From Rhodospirillaceae bacterium UBA4479 (GTDB taxonomy: Bacteria > Pseudomonadota > Alphaproteobacteria > Rhodospirillales > Casp-alpha2), in the NCBI GenBank assembly GCA_002389175.1, contig DGNZ01000157.1:1-34497 (forward strand): DNA of 34,497 bases, read 5' to 3'. The notes below the pieces were generated by a model, which saw only the letters and a program-made list of their open reading frames with translations, was not told where the DNA came from and did no database searches. Shown here in pieces: positions 1-7,509 of this stretch. The translations under genes and the position numbers were made by a program. Every line of letters begins with the position of its first letter. The first letter of the stretch is position 1.

Positions 1-697
1 CAAGGCCCTTATGGATTCGATCATAATTGACGGCATTTTCTTTCTCGTAGATACCGCCGCTATGTACGAACGTCACAGATTTCAGATTTTCCGCTCGTGA
101 CACATACTCATTCTTGATGAAGTCATAATTCTCATCGGCGACGGTGATTCCGTAATAAACCGGAATTTTGGCCGACTTGAGCATATCGTAAGTGCGTTCG
201 CACTTAGCGTAATTCCCTTTAATACCGCGAACGCGATCGTGGAATTCTTCGTCACCGTCCAAACTGATGGTGACAAAAACATCCAGTCCCTGATCTTGGA
301 TAAATGATGCGTACTCAAGCACACGGTCAGGTGCCAGCGCATTCGTTGTAAATGTGACCATCCGCAATTTCGGGCAGTGTTTTTTGGCTGAGACGATCAT
401 TTCCTTGAAGTACTTAACCAAAGTGATCTCGCCACCGGATAATGCCAACCAGATCAGATCATCACCCAAGTTCTCAAACATCCGATCAAGGTCATCAAGT
501 TTGATTTCCTGGCGAAATAATTCGGGGTTTTCCGGGTTAATTTTCCAGATATCGCAGTATTCGCAGCGCGAATTACACTGATTGGTTAGGGAAACCAGTA
601 CCTTATATGGACGCAGCTTAGACGTTTGACCCAATGCCTTATAGGTCCAAATTTTGACATTCCGAAGAACGATTGCACTGACGGTGGATAAGCGCAT
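1..697 (-). CDS. Radical SAM protein (3' end beyond window)
   Basis: The reverse strand reads open from an ATG at 697 to the window edge, giving 232 residues with no stop. Near residue 40 it has TNQCNSRCEYCDIW, the CxxxCxxC motif that binds the radical SAM 4Fe-4S cluster. LALSGGEIT follows, which is the GGE motif contacting S-adenosylmethionine. A weak Shine-Dalgarno (AGGA) precedes the ATG. The missing C-terminus would show whether an auxiliary-cluster (SPASM-type) domain is present, so the substrate cannot be named. The gene is divergent from the polysaccharide locus across a 230-base gap. Such enzymes occur in glycan and peptide modification loci, but its role here is only inferred. Confidence 0.9.
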   Translation of the reverse strand, partial: MRLSTVSAIVLRNVKIWTYKALGQTSKLRPYKVLVSLTNQCNSRCEYCDIWKINPENPELFRQEIKLDDLDRMFENLGDDLIWLALSGGEITLVKYFKEMIVSAKKHCPKLRMVTFTTNALAPDRVLEYASFIQDQGLDVFVTISLDGDEEFHDRVRGIKGNYAKCERTYDMLKSAKIPVYYGITVADENYDFIKNEYVSRAENLKSVTFVHSGGIYEKENAVNYDRIHKGL

Positions 698-927
698 TTA
701 AAAGGTCCTGCAGCGACGCTGAATGGTTTCTCTTGAAGTCTCATGGCAAGACTAGACTGTCAAACCTGATATGGGGATGGCCTGGGTGGGTTGGCAACCG
801 AAAATTCACCTTTTACATTAATGTTCTTGCCGTTATGAAGATGATATTTAATCGATTTTCTTCGTTTTATTAATCTGCCCGGTGGCCACTTAGCTAATTT
901 GGGCGAAATGCAAATGAGCCCCAGTAT
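698..927. promoter_or_regulatory. Divergent intergenic region before the glycan operon
   Basis: This is the longest gap in the window, between the radical SAM gene and the first glycosyltransferase gene. It is AT-rich toward its right side. A possible -10 (TTTAAT, 847-852) faces the glycan genes but lacks a good -35. On the minus strand a perfect -35 hexamer TTGACA (758-763) faces the radical SAM gene but lacks a convincing -10. Promoters must lie here because the genes diverge, yet neither can be placed firmly. Confidence 0.3.
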
Positions 928-1908
928 ATGAGTGATGTATTAAACGCCCTCGATCCTGACTACGCGCATTTACGCATTGCTGTATTGATTCCGTGCCTGA
1001 ATGAAGAAGTCACCATAGGCAATGTTGTTGCAAACTTTAAAGCAACCCTGCCCGAAGCATCAATTTACGTGTGCGATAATGGATCGACAGATCAGACCGC
1101 AAAAGTCGCTGCTGAAGCAGGCGCCCACGTGATTTCCGAGCCACAGCGTGGCAAAGGCAACACGATCCGGCGCATGTTCGCTGATATTGAAGCTGACGCG
1201 TATCTGATGATTGATGGTGATGATACCTACGATGCGGCATCTTCACCTGAAATGGTTGCTAAATTATTCGATGATGGATTGGATGTCGTATATGCGTCAC
1301 GGGTTGACCAGGAAGTAGCATCGTATCGCCCGGGTCACCGCTTTGGGAATCGGCTGCTGACGTCGCTGGTGGTTTGGGCATTTGATAGCCCGGTTGATGA
1401 TATGCTGTCTGGTTTTCGGGTGTTTTCCAGAAGATTCGTGAAATCTTTTCCGGCTCATTCGACGGGTTTTGAAATCGAAACAGAGTTGACGATTCACGCA
1501 CTTGAATTGCGTATGCCGGCGGTTACGATTCCCACCCCTTATAAATCCCGCCCTGAGAACTCATCCAGTAAACTCTCGACGTACAGTGATGGGCTTCGCA
1601 TCTTGATGACAATCGTTGAGTTGGTGAAAACCGAGAGACCTTTATTCTTCTTTTCCTGGCTGGGTGCAGCACTGGCGATTGCGGCCTTTGGGATTGCGAT
1701 CCCACAAATTATTTTGCCATGGTTGGAAACAGGTACGGTCATTCGCATCCCGACAGCCGTTTTGGTCACAGGCATGACACTTATCGCTTTCTTGTCGTTC
1801 AGTATCGGGCTTGTGCTTGATACGGTGACTCGGGGGCGACGCGAAGTAAAACGACAGGGTTATTTGTCGCATCCAGGGCCGAGCCATGCCAAAGCTGATA
1901 AAACCTAA
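928..1908 (+). CDS. GT2 family polyprenyl-phosphate-type glycosyltransferase
   Basis: This 326-residue protein resembles the dolichol-phosphate-mannose synthase/GtrB branch of GT2. The nucleotide-sugar fold starts at IAVLIPCLNEE (residues 17-27), followed by CDNGSTD (49-55) and the metal-binding DGDD (96-99). Two C-terminal membrane segments, about 238-263 and 274-298, fit an enzyme loading a sugar onto a lipid phosphate at the inner membrane face. Its basic tail then returns to the cytoplasm. It opens a plus-strand run of polysaccharide genes. The ATG at 928 overlaps the stop of a seven-codon reading frame (908-931). The donor sugar cannot be told from the sequence. Confidence 0.9.
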   Translation: MSDVLNALDPDYAHLRIAVLIPCLNEEVTIGNVVANFKATLPEASIYVCDNGSTDQTAKVAAEAGAHVISEPQRGKGNTIRRMFADIEADAYLMIDGDDTYDAASSPEMVAKLFDDGLDVVYASRVDQEVASYRPGHRFGNRLLTSLVVWAFDSPVDDMLSGFRVFSRRFVKSFPAHSTGFEIETELTIHALELRMPAVTIPTPYKSRPENSSSKLSTYSDGLRILMTIVELVKTERPLFFFSWLGAALAIAAFGIAIPQIILPWLETGTVIRIPTAVLVTGMTLIAFLSFSIGLVLDTVTRGRREVKRQGYLSHPGPSHAKADKT

Positions 1909-1979
1909 GCGCTGTTGGTCATCACAAAGACCATGTACAGATCCAAGAGCATTGCCAGTACAATGTATTCTGTATCGTG

Positions 1980-3035
1980 ATGCGAATTAAAAATATTCTG
2001 ATGTTGTTGGGCGCGGTGGCATTCTCGTTGATTGCCCTTGAGTTTGCGGCTCGGGCAATCGGGCCCGGGTATTTGACCGACTCGTGGATGATGATCGACG
2101 ATCAGGGCTTAGTTTTAAACCGCCCAGGTTCCGTTGCGACGCACCATCGTGGCGATACATCTGCGACCTACCGTATCAATGCGTTGAATATGCGCGGTAA
2201 TATGCCGACGGTTGATATTCCGTCAGTCCTTGTTGTGGGGGATTCGTTTACTTTTGGATGGCTGGTGGACAACCGTGATACGGTGGTATCTCAACTTCAA
2301 AAACAAGCGGACCAAGCCCGTGGCAAGAACAAGTTGGTCTTCCTCAATGCCGGCACTGGGGGTTGGGGAACGGCGAGTTATCTCGATTATCTGACACGCT
2401 ATACAAAGAACAGCCAGCCATCTGCCGTGTTGATTTTTGCAAATGCCACCGACTTCAACCGCTCGCTACAAAGTGGCCTTTTCGAAGTATCATCAGACTC
2501 AAAGACGGTGACTCGGACCGTCAGCGAACGACCAATGCATGTTGTCGCAAAGAAAATAATTACGGATAGCGAATTATATCGCTGGCTGATCGGACGTTCC
2601 TATCTTTTAAATATGTTGAAGCAAGCCCTGTTGGCGACGGGCAGTTCTGATGATGACAAAGTCATCGCCGGTGCAGAAATGCTTGTCAGTGATAAAATCA
2701 ATCCACCAACTGCCAACGTCCAGGCCTACAATGCGGCCCTGTATAAACACCTTAAATCTGTTCTTGATGATCAATCTGTGCCGGTATTTGTGTCGAGTCA
2801 GTATCACTGGCAATACACCGCCAATGCCTATGATTGGCTGGTGCCTGTAATGCAGAATCTGGGCATTCCATTTTTGAGCGTACAACGTGACCTTGCAGCT
2901 GCGACTAATGGCGAAATTGCGGGATTTTTTATCGATGGTGATCCGCATCCAACGGGGGCAACCTACGCTCTTCTTGCGCAGAAAACCTGGGATTGGCTTT
3001 TGCCAAAATTAAAGGAACAAGACATTGGGCGATAA
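1980..3035 (+). CDS. Membrane-anchored SGNH/GDSL-type hydrolase
   Basis: The protein has 351 residues from ATG 1980; an in-frame GTG lies one codon upstream, and neither has a clear ribosome binding site. Residues 5-25 form one hydrophobic segment, so the enzyme domain probably faces the periplasm. VVGDSFTFGW supplies the block I GDS motif with the nucleophile Ser89. A GTGGWG stretch resembles the block II glycine, and GDPHPTG near residues 320-326 supplies the C-terminal Asp/His. SGNH proteins in polysaccharide loci often add or remove O-acetyl groups, which is the likely role. The next gene overlaps its end by 11 bases, suggesting translational coupling. Confidence 0.82.
   Translation: MRIKNILMLLGAVAFSLIALEFAARAIGPGYLTDSWMMIDDQGLVLNRPGSVATHHRGDTSATYRINALNMRGNMPTVDIPSVLVVGDSFTFGWLVDNRDTVVSQLQKQADQARGKNKLVFLNAGTGGWGTASYLDYLTRYTKNSQPSAVLIFANATDFNRSLQSGLFEVSSDSKTVTRTVSERPMHVVAKKIITDSELYRWLIGRSYLLNMLKQALLATGSSDDDKVIAGAEMLVSDKINPPTANVQAYNAALYKHLKSVLDDQSVPVFVSSQYHWQYTANAYDWLVPVMQNLGIPFLSVQRDLAAATNGEIAGFFIDGDPHPTGATYALLAQKTWDWLLPKLKEQDIGR
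3012..3017 (+). promoter_or_regulatory. Ribosome binding site for the TTG-started ligase gene
   Basis: AAAGGA lies inside the 3' end of the SGNH gene, seven bases before TTG 3025. It is the best Shine-Dalgarno in the junction and favours the TTG over ATG 3076. Confidence 0.55.
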
Positions 3036-4275
3036 TGCTGCCACGCCTTTGCCGTTCCGCCAAAAATTAGCCGGAATGTCATTTGTGGTCGTTACAGGGA
3101 CGCTCCCTGTGTTGGCGCTGTTTAACAACCGCGCTATTGTGCCTGTTTGTGCCGTGTTGGCGGCCATTGTCTTTTTCGCTTGGGGGCCGTCGAAGGTATG
3201 GGATTTTCTGAAGGCTTTATCTACTTGGACTAAAATCCTCGTAGGTGGGTTTTTTGTGTGGGCGGCACTTTCCATATTTTGGGCTCCCGATATGTCCCAA
3301 TCGGCAAGAACACTCGTAAAAATCACGGGGACAGGGTTCCTTGCGCTGGCATTGATTGGCCCTGCTGCGTTTTTGTTTAATGGTTATGCGCGCAAGATAC
3401 TCTGGGTCGCCTTTATCTCACTCGTCAGTGTTTCATGTTTATTGCTCGTGGATATTTATACTGGCGGTATTTTCAGTAAGAACGTTCTAGGCAAAGGCAT
3501 CTATGCGCCTTATGGGGCGTTCTGGCTTAAGCCTGCAGCGTCCTTGCTAGCGATCACAATATGGCCCATCGCGGCCTTTCTATGGCGAGATCAACGACGG
3601 TACCTTGCGGGCTTTGTTATCATCTTATCGATTGCTGTATTGCACGCCATCAGTGTGAATACCGGTCTGATCGCAACGATCCTAGGCATGGCCATTGCGA
3701 TCTGTTTTCTGGCAATGGGATCACGGCGTTCTTGGATTGCGATTGCAGTGCTATCAATGGTCTATTTGGCGACACCTATTATCGCGGGGTCTGTTCTTCA
3801 GCCCAAAGAAATAACGTCTGAATTATCCTTGGTTAGCCCAGCCCAAAACTCAATCGCATATCGTCTGCACATATGGCACTTCGCAGCCAATGCAATTTTT
3901 GATAAACCAGCCACTGGATGGGGCCTGAATTCATCGCGCTTTATAGGGAGTGATGAAGTCGTCTCTGATGCCGTTCGTGGTGAAATCGGCGAAGCGATCC
4001 CCCTCCATCCGCACAATGCAGTCCTGCAAATCTTCCTTGAATTAGGGATTGTCGGTGCGGTGTTAGTTTTGGCGCTTTTGGGCAGAGTTTTGCTGCGCTT
4101 GGGTGCCGATGGCTGGCCTCCATCAGACCGGGTTTTTGCCATTGGTATGTTTGCTGCAATCTTGCTTTTTTATTCTGCCAGTTTCAGCGCATGGTCTAGT
4201 TGGTGGAACGCCTACCTCTGCTATGCTGTGGCATTATTTAATGTGGCGCGGCAATCACACATCGAAGTGGAGTAA
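3025..4275 (+). CDS. O-antigen ligase/polymerase (WaaL/Wzy_C family)
   Basis: This is a 416-residue integral membrane protein with about ten hydrophobic segments. The longest soluble loop, about 255-335, ends in LHPHNAVLQIFLELGIVG (327-344). A His followed by an E-L-G-x-x-G stretch is the signature of the Wzy_C/WaaL superfamily, and a conserved-type Arg (280) lies upstream. Members either join undecaprenyl-linked glycan to lipid A core or polymerise repeat units; sequence alone does not separate these. The TTG start at 3025 is chosen because AAAGGA (3012-3017) lies at good spacing. An in-frame ATG at 3076 would cut the leading segment. Confidence 0.85.
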   Translation: MGDNAATPLPFRQKLAGMSFVVVTGTLPVLALFNNRAIVPVCAVLAAIVFFAWGPSKVWDFLKALSTWTKILVGGFFVWAALSIFWAPDMSQSARTLVKITGTGFLALALIGPAAFLFNGYARKILWVAFISLVSVSCLLLVDIYTGGIFSKNVLGKGIYAPYGAFWLKPAASLLAITIWPIAAFLWRDQRRYLAGFVIILSIAVLHAISVNTGLIATILGMAIAICFLAMGSRRSWIAIAVLSMVYLATPIIAGSVLQPKEITSELSLVSPAQNSIAYRLHIWHFAANAIFDKPATGWGLNSSRFIGSDEVVSDAVRGEIGEAIPLHPHNAVLQIFLELGIVGAVLVLALLGRVLLRLGADGWPPSDRVFAIGMFAAILLFYSASFSAWSSWWNAYLCYAVALFNVARQSHIEVE

Positions 4276-4277
4276 AC

Positions 4278-5276
4278 GTGTCGATTGAGGATACCATCAC
4301 AATCGTCATCATCTCTTTATTGAGCTGCGGCCTGACACGCGCCCTCATTCCTGTGCTGACCAAAAAATCCCTGATCGATCATCCAAATGAGCGCAGCTCT
4401 CATATAGCGCCAACGCCGCGAGGGGGCGGGTGGGCCATTGCGGTTCCCGTTTTAGCGGTGCTGATCTTTAAATCGGCGACGGGGGCTTGGCCGGATATTA
4501 GCTGGGCTGTTGTGGGGAGCGCCATCGCTTTGGCGGGAATTAGCTGGCTAGATGATGTGCGCTCGCTTGGGGTTAAAACTCGATTGAGCGTTCAGTTGGC
4601 AGCGGTCGTGATCACCGTGATGGTGACCGCTTCTGTGCTGGTTGGGGGTATGCCCATGTTACCGACCATTGCAGTTTCAATCGCCATCGTCTTGGGGTGG
4701 GTCTGGTTCATCAATCTATATAATTTTATGGATGGCATTGATGGGATCACAAGTGTTCAAACGATCTTTATCTGCATTGGCGCTGCAGTTGTGCATTGGA
4801 TATCGGGTACAGAAGCCATCGGTAGTGTTGCTCTGCCGCTTTTGATTGCAGGGGCAACTGCGGGGTTTCTGGTTTGGAACTGGTCTCCTGCGAAAATATT
4901 CATGGGTGATATCGGATCCGTTTTTCTGGGTTTTATCGTCGGCTGGTTGTTGATCGAATTGGCGTTTGCGGGACATTGGGCGGCAGCGATTATCTTGCCG
5001 CTCTACTATTTGGCAGATGCAACTATTACGCTGGGTCGACGGGTGCTGCGCGGTGATAAATTTTGGGAAGCCCATCGTGAACATTATTATCAGCGTGCGC
5101 ATCAGGCTGGGCTTGGGCACAACGATATCGTGCGCCGTATCGCGCTTGGAAATATTATTTTGCTCTGTCTTGCGATCTGGAGTGTGAATGGTCCATCACT
5201 TTTTGCACTGGCGGGGGCGATTTGCGTTACGGGGATATTATTGTTTGAGTTATCAAAACGTCCGCCTGCATCATGA
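4278..5276 (+). CDS. Undecaprenyl-phosphate sugar-1-phosphate transferase (WecA/WbpL/MraY family, GT4-type)
   Basis: This 332-residue polytopic membrane enzyme starts glycan assembly by moving a HexNAc-1-phosphate from a UDP-sugar to undecaprenyl phosphate. Visible motifs are DHPNERSSH (34-42), the catalytic LDDVRSLG (91-98), NLYNFMDGIDG (146-156) and FMGDIGS (208-214). HREHYYQR (266-273) is the cytoplasmic His-rich loop. The order and spacing match WecA and WbpL. The following WbuB-type transferase, sugar reductase and WbpM-type dehydratase favour WbpL-like use of UDP-QuiNAc or UDP-FucNAc. The GTG start at 4278 sits two bases after the previous stop, with GGAG five bases upstream. Confidence 0.92.
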   Translation: MSIEDTITIVIISLLSCGLTRALIPVLTKKSLIDHPNERSSHIAPTPRGGGWAIAVPVLAVLIFKSATGAWPDISWAVVGSAIALAGISWLDDVRSLGVKTRLSVQLAAVVITVMVTASVLVGGMPMLPTIAVSIAIVLGWVWFINLYNFMDGIDGITSVQTIFICIGAAVVHWISGTEAIGSVALPLLIAGATAGFLVWNWSPAKIFMGDIGSVFLGFIVGWLLIELAFAGHWAAAIILPLYYLADATITLGRRVLRGDKFWEAHREHYYQRAHQAGLGHNDIVRRIALGNIILLCLAIWSVNGPSLFALAGAICVTGILLFELSKRPPAS

Positions 5277-6535
5277 AAATTCTTTTTTTCAGTGATAATT
5301 ATCCACCTGAAACAAATGCCGCTGCGACTCGCGTTCATGAACGCGCAGCATATTGGGTAAAATGGGGTCATCAGGTCACGGTCATCACCTGTGTCCCAAA
5401 CTTCCCACATGGCCGGGTGTTTGATGGATATCAGAATAAATGGCGCCAAGAAGAAATCATTGATGGCGTACGGGTTATTCGGGTTAAGACATATATCGCG
5501 GCGAACCGGGCTGTACTAAGACGAACGCTGGATTTTATTAGTTACATGTTCACTGGGTTTTTGGCGGGTGTTCGGATTGGTCGCCCGGATGTGGTTGTAT
5601 CCACATCGCCGCAATTCTTTGCCGCCGTCGCGGCGTGGGCGTTATCTCATTTTCGACGAATTCCATATGTTTTTGAGCTTGGCGATCTCTGGCCTGCTTC
5701 GATCTCTGCAGTGGGGGCCATGCGGCCGAACTTTGGTTTGCGGTTGCTCGAATTGCTTGAACTTAAAATGTATCGGGACTCGGTGGCGGTGGTCGCCCTC
5801 ACCCATGCATTTAAAGATAACTTGGTTCGTCGGAGTATTTCTGGCGACAAGGTGCATGTCGTCATTAATGGTGTTGATTTATGGCGTTATGGGCCTCGAG
5901 ACCCTGATTCAGATTTGGTGTCTGAGCTTGGAACCGGGGATAAATTTGTTATTGGTTATGTTGGCACCCACGGAATGGCGCATGCGCTCAAAAATGTGCT
6001 GAAAGCGGCTCAACGTCTAAAAGATCATAATAATATCCACTTCCTGTTTGTTGGGGCAGGTGCTGAACGCGATATGCTTATCGAATACGCAAAAGATAAT
6101 GACCTCGGGAACGTCAGCTTTTTACCTTCTCAGCCAAAGGATCGAATGCCGCAAGTTTGGAGCGTATGCAACGTCGCGTTGGTGCACCTAAAAGACAGCC
6201 CTGCTTTTAAAGAAGTGATACCGTCTAAGATTTTCGAAGCGATGGGTATGGGATTGCCAATTTTAATGGCGGCTCCCGAAGGTGAGGCGACGAAAATCAT
6301 TTCGAAGGAAAATGTTGGTGTATGCGTGGCACCGGAAAATCCAGATGCGCTTGCGGATGCGGCTAAGGTGTTGGCATTGGATGCTCAGCAAACCAAAAAA
6401 TATGCATCCGCCAGTCACAAGGCTGCCTCCCAATATAGTCGCGAAGCCCAAGCTCAAAACATGATTGATGTGCTAGAGGCTGTTACTCAATCAGATGCGG
6501 ATGCAGATGCGCATGTAAAAAGTCGACCGCGATGA
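5273..6535 (+). CDS. WbuB-type GT4 glycosyltransferase
   Basis: The start codon overlaps the previous stop as ATGA, indicating translational coupling. The 420-residue protein has the GT-B layout. The N-terminal domain opens with KILFFSDNYPPETNAAA and continues with VVVSTSPQFFAA and ELGDLWPASI. The C-terminal donor domain includes IGYVGTHG and SKIFEAMGMGLPIL, carrying the late-helix Glu region typical of GT4. WbuB-like enzymes add the second sugar of O-antigen units and often sit beside WbpL and WbpM homologues, as here. The exact sugar and linkage cannot be assigned. Confidence 0.9.
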   Translation: MKILFFSDNYPPETNAAATRVHERAAYWVKWGHQVTVITCVPNFPHGRVFDGYQNKWRQEEIIDGVRVIRVKTYIAANRAVLRRTLDFISYMFTGFLAGVRIGRPDVVVSTSPQFFAAVAAWALSHFRRIPYVFELGDLWPASISAVGAMRPNFGLRLLELLELKMYRDSVAVVALTHAFKDNLVRRSISGDKVHVVINGVDLWRYGPRDPDSDLVSELGTGDKFVIGYVGTHGMAHALKNVLKAAQRLKDHNNIHFLFVGAGAERDMLIEYAKDNDLGNVSFLPSQPKDRMPQVWSVCNVALVHLKDSPAFKEVIPSKIFEAMGMGLPILMAAPEGEATKIISKENVGVCVAPENPDALADAAKVLALDAQQTKKYASASHKAASQYSREAQAQNMIDVLEAVTQSDADADAHVKSRPR

Positions 6536-7494
6536 AGATATATGTGACAGGGGCATCGGGTTTTGTCGGCAGGCGACTTGTGGCTGAACTCACCCAACGA
6601 GGCCATGAGGTAACAGCTTGCGTTCGTCACGCTTCCAAGGCCGACGATTTGGATGCCTCCGCATTCTCGGTCATCAGTGAAATTGGCCCAAATACCGACT
6701 GGGGAGACGCATTGGCTGGTCAAGATGCTGTCGTGCATTTAGCAGCTCGCGTGCACGTTATGGATGATCATGATGCTGATCCGCTGGCGGCATTCCGGCG
6801 GGTGAATGTTGGTGGGCTAAAAGGCCTCATCGCGGCGGCGATCAATGCAAATGTGGGGCGGTTAATCACGCTTAGCTCGGTCAAAGCGATCGGCGAAGAT
6901 TCTGCGACCTTGACGGCGATCGATGACGAGACGCCGGCACATCCTGCGGACCCTTATGGCCAGTCAAAATACGAAGCAGACCAAGTGCTTTGCGACCTGG
7001 CTCAAGAATCAGGAATGGGATGGACAGTACTTCGCCCACCTTTGGTTTACGGTCCAGGTGTTCGGGGCAATTTTTTAACTCTTTTGAATGCCTGCGCTCG
7101 ACAAAAATGGTTGCCTTTGGGGGCAATCGAAAATCAGCGTTCGATGATTTTCTTGGGTAATTTAACGGATGGTTTATGTGCGACCATTGAATGCGCCGAA
7201 CCTCTAAATGATGTATTTTTGATCGATGACGATGAACCAATATCGACCCCGGACCTGATCCAAAATGTGTCTCAGGCGATGGGGGTCTCTCCAAGAATGG
7301 TTAATGTCCCGGGCAGCTTCTTGCGGGCAGCGCTTGGTCTTATTCGAAAACGCGCTGTGGCTGACCGTTTGATGGGGTCCTTGGTTGTGAATAGTCGCAG
7401 ATTTCAGCGCGTTGCAGGCTGGACGCCTCCGTATAAAATGTTACAAGGTCTGACAGAGACGGTAGCGTGGTACAAAAGCCGAAACGATCTGTAA
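6532..7494 (+). CDS. NAD-dependent epimerase/dehydratase, probably 4-keto-sugar reductase (WbpV/WbpK-like)
   Basis: This 320-residue extended short-chain dehydrogenase/reductase is coupled to the preceding transferase by an ATGA overlap. TGASGFVGRR (residues 6-15) is the NAD(P)-binding GxxGxxG. LSSV near 114-117 supplies the Ser, and YGQSKYEAD holds the catalytic Tyr142 and Lys146. In pathways using a WbpM-type 4,6-dehydratase, the partner of this family reduces the 4-keto sugar to UDP-QuiNAc or UDP-FucNAc. The dehydratase gene follows 15 bases later, which supports that role. A plain UDP-hexose 4-epimerase remains possible. Confidence 0.87.
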   Translation: MKIYVTGASGFVGRRLVAELTQRGHEVTACVRHASKADDLDASAFSVISEIGPNTDWGDALAGQDAVVHLAARVHVMDDHDADPLAAFRRVNVGGLKGLIAAAINANVGRLITLSSVKAIGEDSATLTAIDDETPAHPADPYGQSKYEADQVLCDLAQESGMGWTVLRPPLVYGPGVRGNFLTLLNACARQKWLPLGAIENQRSMIFLGNLTDGLCATIECAEPLNDVFLIDDDEPISTPDLIQNVSQAMGVSPRMVNVPGSFLRAALGLIRKRAVADRLMGSLVVNSRRFQRVAGWTPPYKMLQGLTETVAWYKSRNDL

Positions 7495-7509
7495 GATTTT
7501 GGTGATTTC

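Noticed and set aside
82..581. Reading frames of 86 and 75 residues over the left edge
   Set aside because: They are other-frame readings of the radical SAM gene, which is open from 697 to the edge and carries the CxxxCxxC motif.
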